A stretch of DNA of 61,615 bases. Origin: X23 sp050251575 (lineage in GTDB: Bacteria; Bacillota; Clostridia; SK-Y3). The notes under the pieces are model-generated. The model saw only the letters and a program-made list of their open reading frames with translations, did not search any database and was not told where the DNA came from. Where the stretch lies: positions 1 through 61,615 of the forward strand of contig JBFWMP010000003.1 in NCBI GenBank assembly GCA_050251575.1. The letters run 5' to 3'. This document shows, piece after piece, positions 9,043 through 17,205 of the stretch. Positions within the stretch are counted from its first letter, which is position 1, and each line of letters begins with the position of its first letter. Made by a program: the position numbers and the translations under genes.

Positions 9043-10197
9043 TCAATCTATATAGACATTGGCTGTCATACCCGGACTAAGCTTGTTGATATGGCTGTCA
9101 ATTCGCACTTTAATTGCGATAACTGTATTCTCTTCCTTTGCTTCAGTCGTTTCTATGTTTTTAGGAGTAAATTCAGCTCTGGGAGATTTAAATATAACAG
9201 TCCCTTCAATCTCTTCTCCTTTAAGCGCTGATGTCGTGATTCTAACTTTTTCATTTCGTGTAATTTTCCCATTATGTTTTTGAGGAAGGTAAACCTTAAT
9301 CCAATAGCTATCATTGGTTTCAACAGTTCCAATGATTGTACCCGGAGATACAAATTGACCTAGTTCAACATTTTTATAGAGTAATACACCTTGCATCGGG
9401 GATCTTATATCATATTTATTCAACTGCAACTTTGCAGTGTCCAACGCTGCTTGAAGTTGTTCAACATTCGCCCGCGCTTGCGTTATCGCTTGCGCTGTCG
9501 CACCATTTTGCAAAAGTTCCAGCCGCGCCAGAGCCTGCTCGTAATTGGCTTGTGCGGCGCGAATGGTTTCGCTGGTAGCTCCGTTTCTTAACAAGTCAAG
9601 CTGCTCTTCGGCAATCTTCATCTGTGCTTTCGCATTTGCAAGCTGTTGATAAGCAGTATCCGCAAGATTTTGTGCATCATCTGCCTGCTGCCGTGAAGTA
9701 CCCCCGTTTTGAAATAATTGCTGAAATTTCTTCACATTCTGCATGCGATAATCATAATTTTTCTGTGCAGTAGTAACCCCTTGTTGCGTCTGAATATATG
9801 TTGCCTCGGCCTGTGCTACCTGTTCACTTCTGCTTCCTGCATTTAACTCATCCAGTTTTGCCTTTGCAGCCTCGACAGCAGCCTCTGCCTGCTTTAGCTC
9901 TTCTGCCCTTGAACCTGCCTCCAATTCACCCAACTTTGCTTCAGCAGCTTTTACAGCAGCCTCTGCACTTCCAACCTGAAGTGCTGCTGAAGATGGATCA
10001 ACCGATACAATAATATCACCTGCTGAAATACTGCTGCCTTCATCCTTTGAAATTATTATAACTTTCCCACTAATTTCAGCATTTAAATCTACCTCAGTAG
10101 CTTCTATGGTGCCACTTAAAACTATACTTTTTGACTTTCCACCACATCCCACTAGAAAAACAACTCCTAATAGCAGGATAAAAACAATCTTATACAT
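9043..10197 (-). CDS. HlyD/YbhG-type membrane fusion lipoprotein of the ABC exporter
   Basis: At least 384 residues. The visible N-terminus MYKIVFILLLGVVFLVGCGG is a lipoprotein signal with lipobox LVGC, so the mature protein should be lipid-anchored outside the membrane. A biotinyl-like half (ATEVDLNAEISGKV), a long helical hairpin of alanine-rich tandem segments (recurring A-x-L-x-x-L-x-x-G-A/S, about 75-250), the second lipoyl half (IRSPMQGVLLYKN) and a beta-barrel domain follow. No ribosome binding site precedes the ATG at 10197. If the flanks of the N gap are merged, the frame extends 11 codons to an ATG (MRRAWSENLKN) that lies 6 nt after GGGGAGAG, so the true start is probably across the gap. 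Confidence 0.88.
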   Translation of the reverse strand: MYKIVFILLLGVVFLVGCGGKSKSIVLSGTIEATEVDLNAEISGKVIIISKDEGSSISAGDIIVSVDPSSAALQVGSAEAAVKAAEAKLGELEAGSRAEELKQAEAAVEAAKAKLDELNAGSRSEQVAQAEATYIQTQQGVTTAQKNYDYRMQNVKKFQQLFQNGGTSRQQADDAQNLADTAYQQLANAKAQMKIAEEQLDLLRNGATSETIRAAQANYEQALARLELLQNGATAQAITQARANVEQLQAALDTAKLQLNKYDIRSPMQGVLLYKNVELGQFVSPGTIIGTVETNDSYWIKVYLPQKHNGKITRNEKVRITTSALKGEEIEGTVIFKSPRAEFTPKNIETTEAKEENTVIAIKVRIDSHINKLSPGMTANVYID

Positions 10198-10223
10198 GTT
10201 TTTTAGGTTTTCGCTCCATGCTC

Positions 10224-10323
10224 NNNNNNNNNNNNNNNNNNNNNNNNNNNNNNNNNNNNNNNNNNNNNNNNNNNNNNNNNNNNNNNNNNNNNNNNNNNNN
10301 NNNNNNNNNNNNNNNNNNNNNNN
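10224..10323. other. Assembly gap (100 N), probably a false gap
   Basis: Exactly 100 N. The last 12 bases before the gap and the first 12 after it are identical (CGCTCCATGCTC), which suggests that the two contigs overlap and no sequence is missing. Merging them leaves 21 nt between the tetR stop and an in-frame start for the HlyD-like gene with a good ribosome binding site. Confidence 0.9.
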
Positions 10324-10363
10324 CGCTCCATGCTCTCCTCATATCAATCTCTCCCCACAATAA

Positions 10364-11002
10364 TTACTTAGCATCACTTGATATTCCAAAAAGTAAAATA
10401 TCAATTAATGACTCTATTTCTTCATCCAGATCATATACTGGAAGTTTATTACCGAAAACATTTTTTTGAGCAATAAGCATCATAATATTTCCTACAAAAG
10501 CTCTCAGTACAACATGAGTCTTAATTGGTCTAAACTGGCCTTCTTCTACCTTACGCAAGTAAAAGTCATCCAATGCCGGCAACACCCTGTTTATGATTTT
10601 TTCAACAAGTATGGATCTAATATCATCATGAAATAGCACTTCGGACATCATGACTTTAAACATAGGAAAATAGTGATCTACTAGCTTAATTCTGTCCACT
10701 ACAAGTTCCCTAATGATTTCTCTGGCATCCTTTTGAGTTTTATCCAATAATATTCTCTCTATTGGGGGTAAAGCAATTTTATCTGCAACCAGATTTGCTA
10801 TCTGTATGAATAATCCTCGAAGAATGTCCTTTTTCGTCCGAAAATATCTAAAAATAGTTCCCTCTGCAATTCCTGCCTCTTTTGCAATTTCATTTGTAGT
10901 TGCAGCGCTAAAGCCTTTCTCTGAAAATATTTTGCATGCTGCATTCAATATTTTTTTCTCTTTTTCTGATAAGTTCTCAATATCAGAATTTAAAGTATAC
11001 AT
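10364..11002 (-). CDS. TetR/AcrR family transcriptional repressor of the exporter operon
   Basis: This 212-residue protein carries an N-terminal TetR helix-turn-helix (about residues 14-60: ILNAACKIFSEKGFSAATTN, EIAKEAGIAEGTIFRYFRTK) and an all-helical ligand domain. I choose the ATG at 11002 (MYTLNSD), 7 nt after GGAGG; the longer form from 11017 would put that site inside the gene. It precedes the HlyD, ATPase and permease genes in one direction, and an inverted repeat overlaps its promoter, so it very likely represses its own operon until an exported compound binds it. Confidence 0.92.
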   Translation of the reverse strand: MYTLNSDIENLSEKEKKILNAACKIFSEKGFSAATTNEIAKEAGIAEGTIFRYFRTKKDILRGLFIQIANLVADKIALPPIERILLDKTQKDAREIIRELVVDRIKLVDHYFPMFKVMMSEVLFHDDIRSILVEKIINRVLPALDDFYLRKVEEGQFRPIKTHVVLRAFVGNIMMLIAQKNVFGNKLPVYDLDEEIESLIDILLFGISSDAK

Positions 11003-11052
11003 TTCTGCATCCTCCATTTTATATTAAATTTTTAATATTATAAACAATATGC

Positions 11053-11068
11053 GAGTGAGTGCTCACTC
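11053..11068. promoter_or_regulatory. Probable TetR operator
   Basis: GAGTGAG-TG-CTCACTC is a perfect 7-bp inverted repeat with a 2-bp centre, the usual shape of a TetR/AcrR site (alternating GTGAG halves). It begins 2 bp downstream of the -10 box of the tetR promoter, covering the expected transcription start, which fits autorepression. Confidence 0.7.
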
Positions 11069-11070
11069 AT

Positions 11071-11099
11071 ATTATACTCCTATTAATTTTATTCATCAA
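11071..11099 (-). promoter_or_regulatory. Sigma-A type promoter of the tetR-exporter operon
   Basis: On the minus strand TTGATG and a perfect TATAAT are 17 bp apart. The inverted repeat at 11053-11068 follows directly, so RNA polymerase and TetR would compete. The start codon of tetR is about 70 nt downstream of the -10 box. Confidence 0.7.
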
Positions 11100-11192
11100 C
11101 CCTAATCTTCTATATTTTTTGCCATCTCAGACAATAAGCTTTATTTCCATTAATACTCATAGAATATAAAAAGTACCACAAAACATACAAAC

Positions 11193-11217
11193 AAAAAAAA
11201 GCCCTCTGTACAGAGGG
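11193..11217 (-). terminator. Rho-independent terminator after the Asp23 gene / spoIIIA operon
   Basis: On the minus strand CCCTCTGTACAGAGGG (a perfect 16-bp palindrome) begins right after the TAA stop at 11218 and is followed by C and a run of eight T. It closes the spoIIIA-Asp23 transcription unit and separates it from tetR. Confidence 0.85.
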
Positions 11218-11646
11218 TTATTTTTGTTTAGTCTTTGCAGCTTCTTCTTCCTTAGACTGTGTTTCCTTTTTTGTTTCTTTCTCAGTATTAACACCTTGAA
11301 TATGTATATTTACTTTTGCAACCACTAAGCCTGTCATTGTTTCTACAGCCTTTTTTACTTTCTCCTGTATCTCCCAAGCTACTTCTGGAATCCTACATCC
11401 ATATTCTACTACAATATGCAAATCAATAAATGCTTCCTTTTCTTTTATTTCCACCTTGATGCCTTTTGTCAGGTTCTTTTTGCCTAACATTTCTGCTAAA
11501 CCGCCTGCAATACCGCTGCTCATTCCTGCAACACCTTTCACATCAGTCGCAGCCATAGCGGCAATAATGGAAACTACTTCATCAGCAATTTTTATATTGC
11601 CAACTTCTTCAGCTATTATTAACTTTTCTTCTTCCAAGTCATTCAC
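11218..11646 (-). CDS. Asp23/Gls24 family envelope stress response protein
   Basis: This 142-residue protein matches the Asp23/Gls24 (YloU/YqhY) family: GNIKIADEVVSIIAAMAATDVKGVAGM at the N-terminus (shown in part: VVSIIAAMAATDVKGVAG), a central strand region with YGCRIPEVAWEIQEKV and VNIHIQGV, then a lysine/glutamate-rich tail. Family members are peripheral membrane proteins linked to cell envelope and lipid homeostasis. It ends the spoIIIA operon, a common place for this gene in Clostridia. The open frame begins with GTG at 11646, directly on top of AAGGAG; a TTG at 11637, 8 nt after that site, may be the real start. Confidence 0.88.
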   Translation of the reverse strand: MNDLEEEKLIIAEEVGNIKIADEVVSIIAAMAATDVKGVAGMSSGIAGGLAEMLGKKNLTKGIKVEIKEKEAFIDLHIVVEYGCRIPEVAWEIQEKVKKAVETMTGLVVAKVNIHIQGVNTEKETKKETQSKEEEAAKTKQK

Positions 11647-11716
11647 TCCTTATCGTCTTGCTTTTAGATACCATTTTGATATATTATACCAAAAAAAGCT
11701 AATCTCTACAATTAAA

Positions 11717-12304
11717 TTATTTTACTTCTATAATCTTAATTTTTTCTGGAGTTACCCCTGTGTGGGTGATAATAATATCCTGTATCTGTGCAACCTGAGA
11801 TGGAATCAACCCTTCTGACTGTACAACAATATTTACATTTCCTCTGTCGATAAATATCACTGCATCTGCAAATCCTTTCGCTTTAATAAGGCTTTCAATA
11901 ATCCCCTCCTTTTCTATCGCCTTAGCAACTTCAATTGCCTCAGTCTGTGCTATTATCTTGGTTTCTTTAGGCGAATTTGTATTATCTACTATTCCCTGTA
12001 GGGTCTCTAGAGCTTCACTTCTAGCCCTTTCCTTATTCATTCTTGCTTCAATAAAATACAGGTTACTGCTCCCTGTATCCACTACTACCGCATCATTCTG
12101 ACTTGCCATTGAAGATGTTGTCTGTTCAAGATTACTATTTACCATCTGAGCTTCTCCAATCTTTTTCTGAGATGCTTCCAGGTCTTCTCCAAATGTCGGT
12201 ACATACTCCATATCCCTTTTATACGACCAGTTTAAATAACCTGCTACAAGAATCATCACTATCAAAGCAATCATTACAACCTGTTTTCTTTTAACAACTA
12301 ACAT
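11717..12304 (-). CDS. spoIIIAH: Stage III sporulation protein AH
   Basis: This 195-residue mother-cell membrane protein has one N-terminal helix (about residues 8-25) and an extracytoplasmic C-terminal domain of the YscJ/FliF ring type (about 105-195: LETLQGIVDNTNSPKETK, VNIVVQSEGLIPSQVAQIQD). SpoIIIAH pairs with forespore SpoIIQ across the intermembrane space to form the feeding channel. GGGGGG lies upstream of the ATG. Last of the eight spoIIIA genes; 53 nt separate it from spoIIIAG. Confidence 0.93.
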   Translation of the reverse strand: MLVVKRKQVVMIALIVMILVAGYLNWSYKRDMEYVPTFGEDLEASQKKIGEAQMVNSNLEQTTSSMASQNDAVVVDTGSSNLYFIEARMNKERARSEALETLQGIVDNTNSPKETKIIAQTEAIEVAKAIEKEGIIESLIKAKGFADAVIFIDRGNVNIVVQSEGLIPSQVAQIQDIIITHTGVTPEKIKIIEVK

Positions 12305-12357
12305 ATTAATACCCCCCTATTCTAATCATCTCTACTTTCTGCTTTTAACTACTTGGA

Positions 12358-12972
12358 TTAGTTTTTCAATCCCGCAAAAACTTGAACCTTATGTGCCGGC
12401 ATCCCCAGAACTGTTTTTACTGCTTCGTATATATCCGCCTTCACTCTTATATCTGATGCTCCTTCTGCAACAATAATCACCCCTTTTATCCTAGGCTGCA
12501 GCTCCTTTAATATTAAAGGCTCTTGTTTACCTCCTGATGCATTAAATATAAGTGGTTTGCTCTCTTGCTGTGTTTGTGTTACTTTCCTGTTTCCTCCCTG
12601 ATTATCCTGTTCCTCAGTAATAGTTTCTTCACCTTTGCTATCCGTCGCCGGAACAATCTCGGAACCCGAATAGAAGCTTACCATCGTTGAAACTTTACCT
12701 ACCCCTTGAATCTGAGATAAGATAGACTCCAGCTTTTTTTCCAACTTCTCTCCATAATCGTCATCCCTTTTTTCCTCTTTGTTTATTTGCGGGTTTTGAG
12801 CAATCGGTAATGTTTTATCCTTGTTATTTCTCTCCCCATCAAACAAGCTTCCACCTGCTATAGTTATAATAACTCCTATAATAAGTAGAATGGCGAGATT
12901 AACCATTCGCTTATCTCCTGTAAAAAATTTGTCATAGTACTTTTTAAACCAATTCACAAAAGCCCTCCTCAC
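12358..12972 (-). CDS. spoIIIAG: Stage III sporulation protein AG
   Basis: This 204-residue protein has an N-terminal cytoplasmic segment, one membrane helix at about 25-43 and an extracytoplasmic region with a low-complexity linker (about 115-145, rich in Glu, Gln and Asn) followed by IIVAEGASDIRVKADIYEAV, the ring-building motif. SpoIIIAG forms the large ring of the mother cell-forespore channel. Its start overlaps the spoIIIAF stop by 4 nt. Confidence 0.93.
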   Translation of the reverse strand: MRRAFVNWFKKYYDKFFTGDKRMVNLAILLIIGVIITIAGGSLFDGERNNKDKTLPIAQNPQINKEEKRDDDYGEKLEKKLESILSQIQGVGKVSTMVSFYSGSEIVPATDSKGEETITEEQDNQGGNRKVTQTQQESKPLIFNASGGKQEPLILKELQPRIKGVIIVAEGASDIRVKADIYEAVKTVLGMPAHKVQVFAGLKN

Positions 12973-13625
12973 TTAACGTTCTTCTGTATATGAATCTTTA
13001 TATTATCTCTAGGTATATTGTAAATACTTGATAAGTTATCTAATATTTTTATTCTCATTTGTTCCTCTTCCTTTGTGATCTGTTCATCAATATCTTTATT
13101 CATCTCTTGAGTCTGATTAAGATATTGATCAGGATTCTCAGATATCTTCACAGGCTCGATGGTCGTGATTGCCGGAACATATTCCCCCTCTGATCCAAGT
13201 GTAAGCACTATTTCAATATTCCTGATAGATCCAAAACCACTGCTCTCTAAATTCGTATCAATCTGCACTTTGGCATTGGCATCATATTGACCACTAACTG
13301 ATTTTACCCTCTGATTAATCTGCTCCGTTATTTTATTTTGATATGTACTCACAATCTGTTGCGTTTGTTTTTGCTGCAAGACCTCACTCTGCTCAGTTAC
13401 TTTAGCTCTATCAATATAGTTCGCTGTTTCTATAGTCATCCTATTAAGGAGCGCCTCACTGTCTGAAAGCTGCACAATGGGTTTTATAATCACAATCATA
13501 ACTATTAATCCCAGCACCAGCTTTGAATACTTTTTAAAACTTCCATCAGGCATCAGTATTTCTACGAAGAAAGAAACAATCATTACAGTAATAATATTAA
13601 TAATCCAGTTTCTAAAAATATCCAT
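12969..13625 (-). CDS. spoIIIAF: Stage III sporulation protein AF
   Basis: This 218-residue protein has two N-terminal membrane helices (about 7-26 and 34-52; ILMPDGSFKKYSKLVLGLIV is diagnostic of SpoIIIAF) and a mixed alpha/beta ring-building domain at the C-terminus. It is part of the channel complex in the mother-cell membrane around the forespore. Overlaps spoIIIAG by 4 nt and follows spoIIIAE after 8 nt. Confidence 0.93.
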   Translation of the reverse strand: MDIFRNWIINIITVMIVSFFVEILMPDGSFKKYSKLVLGLIVMIVIIKPIVQLSDSEALLNRMTIETANYIDRAKVTEQSEVLQQKQTQQIVSTYQNKITEQINQRVKSVSGQYDANAKVQIDTNLESSGFGSIRNIEIVLTLGSEGEYVPAITTIEPVKISENPDQYLNQTQEMNKDIDEQITKEEEQMRIKILDNLSSIYNIPRDNIKIHIQKNVK

Positions 13626-13633
13626 ATCTGCAC

Positions 13634-14800
13634 CTACCTTATCATTGCAGATATATTACCTGCCCCAATAACAATAGTAATAGACAACAAGAACATCACT
13701 GCGACAGATAAAACCATCGCAAAAACCAAGGTTAATGAATTCCCTAATTCACTGATGCATTGCACTATTCTTTTATCCGAAACCGGCTCTATGATGGCTC
13801 CTGTTAATCGATATATTACAATTAAGGAAGCAATCTTGACAACTGGTATAAAGCATATCAATATAATTATGATCAATCCGACAATCCCGATAGCATTCTT
13901 CAATATTAGTGAACATCCTATTACCGTATCAACTGCATCGGACAAAATTCCTCCAATAATAGGTATGAAATTTCCTACTGCAAATTTTGCTGTTTTGGTT
14001 CCTACACCATCCACCACAGAAGAAGCTAAACCCTGAACAGTGATTACTCCTATAAATCCTGTAAGAAGGAGTCCTAAACACCACTTTGCCGATTGGTTTA
14101 AAAATTCTATCAGCTTGGATACATGAAATTTATCAGATATATTATTCACCATCGATAGTGCTGTTGCAAAAAACAAAATAGGAATAAGAAAATTCTTTAT
14201 AACTGTTCCAATCACTTGTACAGAGAAAATAATAGCAGGTTGAAATAGAGAGGCTGATGTAATATTTCCCGTTGAGATCAATAGCGTCATCAATGTAGGT
14301 ACCATTGACTGCATAAACATAACCATATTATCAATGACTTCTCTTCCTACCCCTACTGCATATGAAAAACTTTTTATCATGACACCTATTAAAAAAATAT
14401 AACATGCAAAAAATGCAACCTCGCCAACACCTTCTTTAGAAAATGAACTTTGGAGATTTGTTAATATTCCACAAATGATTGCCAGCACTATTAATTGCAG
14501 CATAATTTTAATATTTAAATATATCTCTTTCATAAAGAAACTAAGTCCTTTCTTCATGAAATACTCCATATTCATCTCCATTTTTCCTGTTGATATATTT
14601 TTCGTAATTTTCTCTATATCAAAATCCGGAATCACTCTCTTTATCTCAGGGTCAATCAACTCATCTGCCATATCAGTAATTTTATCTACTCCTGTAGTAT
14701 CGTATTGTTCATTAAGAATATTATTTTTTTCATCCTGAGCTGCAGCACTTGAAATAGAAAGCATAAGAAGCATCAGTGCCAATAGCAGTATTTTTCTCAT
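13634..14800 (-). CDS. spoIIIAE: Stage III sporulation protein AE
   Basis: This 388-residue polytopic membrane protein begins with a cleavable signal-like segment (MRKILLLALMLLMLSISSAAAQ) and has about eight membrane helices from residue 100 on. Conserved SpoIIIAE stretches include FIPIIGGILSDAVDTVIGCS and LVVIYRLTGAIIEPVSDKRI (seen here as IVIYRLTGAIIEPVSDKRI). It resembles export-gate membrane proteins and belongs to the feeding-channel apparatus. Confidence 0.94.
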   Translation of the reverse strand: MRKILLLALMLLMLSISSAAAQDEKNNILNEQYDTTGVDKITDMADELIDPEIKRVIPDFDIEKITKNISTGKMEMNMEYFMKKGLSFFMKEIYLNIKIMLQLIVLAIICGILTNLQSSFSKEGVGEVAFFACYIFLIGVMIKSFSYAVGVGREVIDNMVMFMQSMVPTLMTLLISTGNITSASLFQPAIIFSVQVIGTVIKNFLIPILFFATALSMVNNISDKFHVSKLIEFLNQSAKWCLGLLLTGFIGVITVQGLASSVVDGVGTKTAKFAVGNFIPIIGGILSDAVDTVIGCSLILKNAIGIVGLIIIILICFIPVVKIASLIVIYRLTGAIIEPVSDKRIVQCISELGNSLTLVFAMVLSVAVMFLLSITIVIGAGNISAMIR

Positions 14801-14810
14801 TTTTTTCTCC

Positions 14811-15197
14811 TCATGGTAATATTTCTATCAGTAAGCTTAACAATGCCAGTATAATAGGTGCTGCCATGACAATAATCAGTATTTTCCCTGCAAACTCAAT
14901 TTTTGAAGCAATGGCCCCTTCGCCTGCATCTCTGCATACTTCAGCTCCAAACTGAGTAATGTATGCAGTACCAATGACCTTTATAATGGTCGTAAGATAT
15001 ACCAAATCCAATTCAACCTTGCCCGCAATACCTTCCAACAGTTTTAAAACTGTCGATAGATTCACTGCCACCAAAGCAAAAATAATTATGCCGGCAACTA
15101 TACTGATTTGCATTGATATTTCCGGACGCTGACTTTTCAAAATAATGGACATCACTGCTGCTATCATTCCTAAGCCTACTATCTGCAATATTTCCAT
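14811..15197 (-). CDS. spoIIIAD: Stage III sporulation protein AD
   Basis: This 128-residue protein has four predicted membrane helices and the SpoIIIAC/AD family segment VIGTAYITQFGAEVCRDAGE, followed by AIASKIEFAGKILIIVMAAP. It is a core membrane part of the channel, homologous to spoIIIAC and to small export-gate proteins. It lies 8 nt after spoIIIAC and 10 nt before spoIIIAE. Confidence 0.93.
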   Translation of the reverse strand: MEILQIVGLGMIAAVMSIILKSQRPEISMQISIVAGIIIFALVAVNLSTVLKLLEGIAGKVELDLVYLTTIIKVIGTAYITQFGAEVCRDAGEGAIASKIEFAGKILIIVMAAPIILALLSLLIEILP

Positions 15198-15205
15198 ACT
15201 CTCAC

Positions 15206-15400
15206 CTACAGCCTGAACATAGTCTTGACTGTGTCAAACAGATTGCTGATTTCCTGAATAACAATCATCAGCACTACAATTAAGCCTGCCAGTGTTGTGA
15301 GCATAGCCTGCTCTTCACGTCCTGATCTGATTAATAGTTGATTTAATACAGAAACCAATATTCCGATTGCTGCAATTTTAAATATCAAATCTACTCCCAT
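15206..15400 (-). CDS. spoIIIAC: Stage III sporulation protein AC
   Basis: This 64-residue protein consists of two membrane helices with the hairpin LIRSGREEQAMLTTLAGLIV between them, typical of SpoIIIAC, and has the usual length. GGAGGGG precedes the ATG. Unlike the rest of the operon it is separated from its upstream neighbour spoIIIAB by about 100 nt, which contains a CTCCCCACT-type repeat (15421-15451). Confidence 0.93.
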   Translation of the reverse strand: MGVDLIFKIAAIGILVSVLNQLLIRSGREEQAMLTTLAGLIVVLMIVIQEISNLFDTVKTMFRL

Positions 15401-15420
15401 TTTTTAACCCCTCCGTTTAT

Positions 15421-15451
15421 AGTGGGGAGTGAAGAGTGGAGAGTGGGGAGT
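15421..15451. repeat. CTCCCCACT-type short interspersed repeat inside the spoIIIA operon
   Basis: AGTGGGGAGTGAAGAGTGGA followed by GAGTGGGGAGT is built from near-copies of AGTGGGGAG. Related stretches occur at 19946-19976 and 33759-33781. Here it enlarges the spoIIIAB-spoIIIAC junction, normally very tight in this operon. Confidence 0.6.
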
Positions 15452-15503
15452 TTAACATCCTCCCACAACCCGCAATGTTACCTATCCCCAATTATACTTA
15501 GTA

Positions 15504-16025
15504 TTATAAAAACAATAATGATACAAGTATGCCTCCTAGTACTCCAAGGTTCTTGCATAATTTTTCGTTTTTTTCTCTGAGTATTTCAGCATTTTTTTCT
15601 TCCATAGACAACTTTGAACAAGCAAGATGGATATTTTTAAGCTGACTCTCTGTGTCTGAACTACCGAGAGAACTTCCAAATGAAATCAATATTTCTTTAT
15701 CCTGCCTTTGGAGATTCATATTTGAAGCTGCCTTGTCCACAGATAACTTCCATGCCTCTTTAGCAGTCATCCCTGTCCTTTGCTTAAGCAAATAGGAAGT
15801 TTGTTCAAATATCTGTTTGATATTACCCGGAACATAAACTGATATTCTTTCAAATGCTTCCGGAATTGGATTAAGTGAAAACGCAATTTCTGACTCCAAC
15901 ATCTGCAGCGCGGACTGAAGTGCCCGGAGCTCTTCCGGACGCTTGGCATACTTATTTGAAGCATAGAAACCCATTGAGATAGAAGAACCAATGATTAATA
16001 GACATCCTAATGTTTTTATTATCAT
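15504..16025 (-). CDS. spoIIIAB: Stage III sporulation protein AB
   Basis: This 173-residue protein has an N-terminal membrane helix (about 5-22), a helical cytoplasmic body with the family segment RPEELRALQSALQMLESEIA and ISFGSSLGSSD, and a C-terminal hydrophobic stretch (LGVLGGILVSLLFL). It resembles GspF-type platform proteins and probably works with the ATPase SpoIIIAA. Its start overlaps the spoIIIAA stop by 4 nt. Confidence 0.92.
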   Translation of the reverse strand: MIIKTLGCLLIIGSSISMGFYASNKYAKRPEELRALQSALQMLESEIAFSLNPIPEAFERISVYVPGNIKQIFEQTSYLLKQRTGMTAKEAWKLSVDKAASNMNLQRQDKEILISFGSSLGSSDTESQLKNIHLACSKLSMEEKNAEILREKNEKLCKNLGVLGGILVSLLFL

Positions 16026-17047
16026 ATTATTTCCCTACTTTTTCCATCAATTATTTCTTCTATCGTCCCAGTTCCCCTGGACTTGCTTAATACTACAATC
16101 TTTTCAAATATATTATCTGCAATGAGCTTCCCAATCAGAGGTCTTACCAATACATCCTGTCGGCTATAACCATGAATGGATGTAATAATCTTAACTCCCG
16201 CATTCAAAACCTGCTTCAAAGCAGCTATATCCTCTTCCATACCTATTTCATCGGTGATAATAACTGCCGGTGACATAGATCTGATCATCATGGTCATCCC
16301 ACAAGCCTTTGGGCAAGCATCCAATACATCTGTTCTAGGTCCCACATCATTTTGTGGCACTCCTTTATAACAGCCTGCAATTTCTGACCGTTCGTCTACA
16401 ATTCCAACCTTGATACCATGAAAATTAAAGCTGTTTATCCCATAACTTAATTGACGGGCAACATCTCTTAATATAGTTGTCTTGCCACACTGAGGCGGCG
16501 ATATAATCAGTGTATTGTAAACACTGCTTGGCTTCTTGATAATATGTTTCATCATATCATCTGCGGCTCCTATGATTTGCTTTGAAATTCTTATATTCAT
16601 CCCAGCAATATCTTTTATATGAGATATTCTTTGACCATTTGCGATTACCTTTCCGGTAATCCCAATTCGATGTCCACCTGCTATAGTAATAAAACCGTTT
16701 TTCAGCTCTTCCTGAATGGAATAAATAGAATTATTACTCATAAGTTCAAGGCATTTACTTATATCATCTCCTGATACGATATAAGCGCAGGATGCATCCT
16801 CAGTAAACTCTCCACTTGGAGTTACAAACCATCCAAAAATATGGTCATACAGCATAAGTGGTTTGTTTATCCTTAGCCGAATCTCTTCTACCGGTTCTAA
16901 TACATACCCTGGAATTTTCTTCAGAATCATTCTGATATCTGATGATACGCATAAAAGGATATCATTATAAATGATATCTTTCGTGCTTCTTTGCTTAATA
17001 CTTTTATGATTTTCCATCACTTTTACCTTTTCATTGGTAGTAATCAT
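16022..17047 (-). CDS. spoIIIAA: Stage III sporulation protein AA, ATPase
   Basis: This 341-residue secretion-type ATPase is the first gene of the operon. Seen: NGFITIAGGHRIGITGKVI, Walker A SPPQCGKTTILRD (about 203-215), VDERSEIAGCYKGVPQNDVG (a strong SpoIIIAA signature), Walker B AVIITDEIG and ITSIHGYSRQD. It is thought to power assembly or activity of the mother cell-forespore channel. GGGGAGG is 8 nt before the ATG. In the family the operon is under sigma-E; I could not pick out a convincing sigma-E promoter upstream. Confidence 0.94.
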   Translation of the reverse strand: MITTNEKVKVMENHKSIKQRSTKDIIYNDILLCVSSDIRMILKKIPGYVLEPVEEIRLRINKPLMLYDHIFGWFVTPSGEFTEDASCAYIVSGDDISKCLELMSNNSIYSIQEELKNGFITIAGGHRIGITGKVIANGQRISHIKDIAGMNIRISKQIIGAADDMMKHIIKKPSSVYNTLIISPPQCGKTTILRDVARQLSYGINSFNFHGIKVGIVDERSEIAGCYKGVPQNDVGPRTDVLDACPKACGMTMMIRSMSPAVIITDEIGMEEDIAALKQVLNAGVKIITSIHGYSRQDVLVRPLIGKLIADNIFEKIVVLSKSRGTGTIEEIIDGKSREII

Positions 17048-17118
17048 AGTCTTTGCCTCCCCTCATAAATATTAATATTAGACGTTGTCCACTTTTAGAA
17101 CAAAAATATAAAAAAATA

Positions 17119-17174
17119 TAAGGTGTAAAAAAGCAATGAAAATTCAAGAATTTTCATTGCTTTTTTACACCTTA
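17119..17174. terminator. 27-bp perfect hairpin terminator before spoIIIAA
   Basis: Two perfectly complementary 27-nt arms (17119-17145 and 17148-17174) are separated by AA. The minus-strand side is followed by TATATTTTTTTATATTTT. It ends the CD1247-like transcript and insulates the sporulation operon from efp. Its plus-strand side lacks a comparable T-run. Confidence 0.8.
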
Positions 17175-17205
17175 GTTATATCAGCTTAGTTAAATAACTT
17201 TGAAA

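Noticed and set aside
10106..10469. Two plus-strand frames running through the N gap
   Set aside because: Their middle third is undetermined bases and their ends are antisense to the HlyD-like and tetR genes.
16927..17118. A sigma-E promoter before spoIIIAA
   Set aside because: The family expects one, but no clear ATA and CATA pair with correct spacing could be fixed in 17048-17118, so none is listed.
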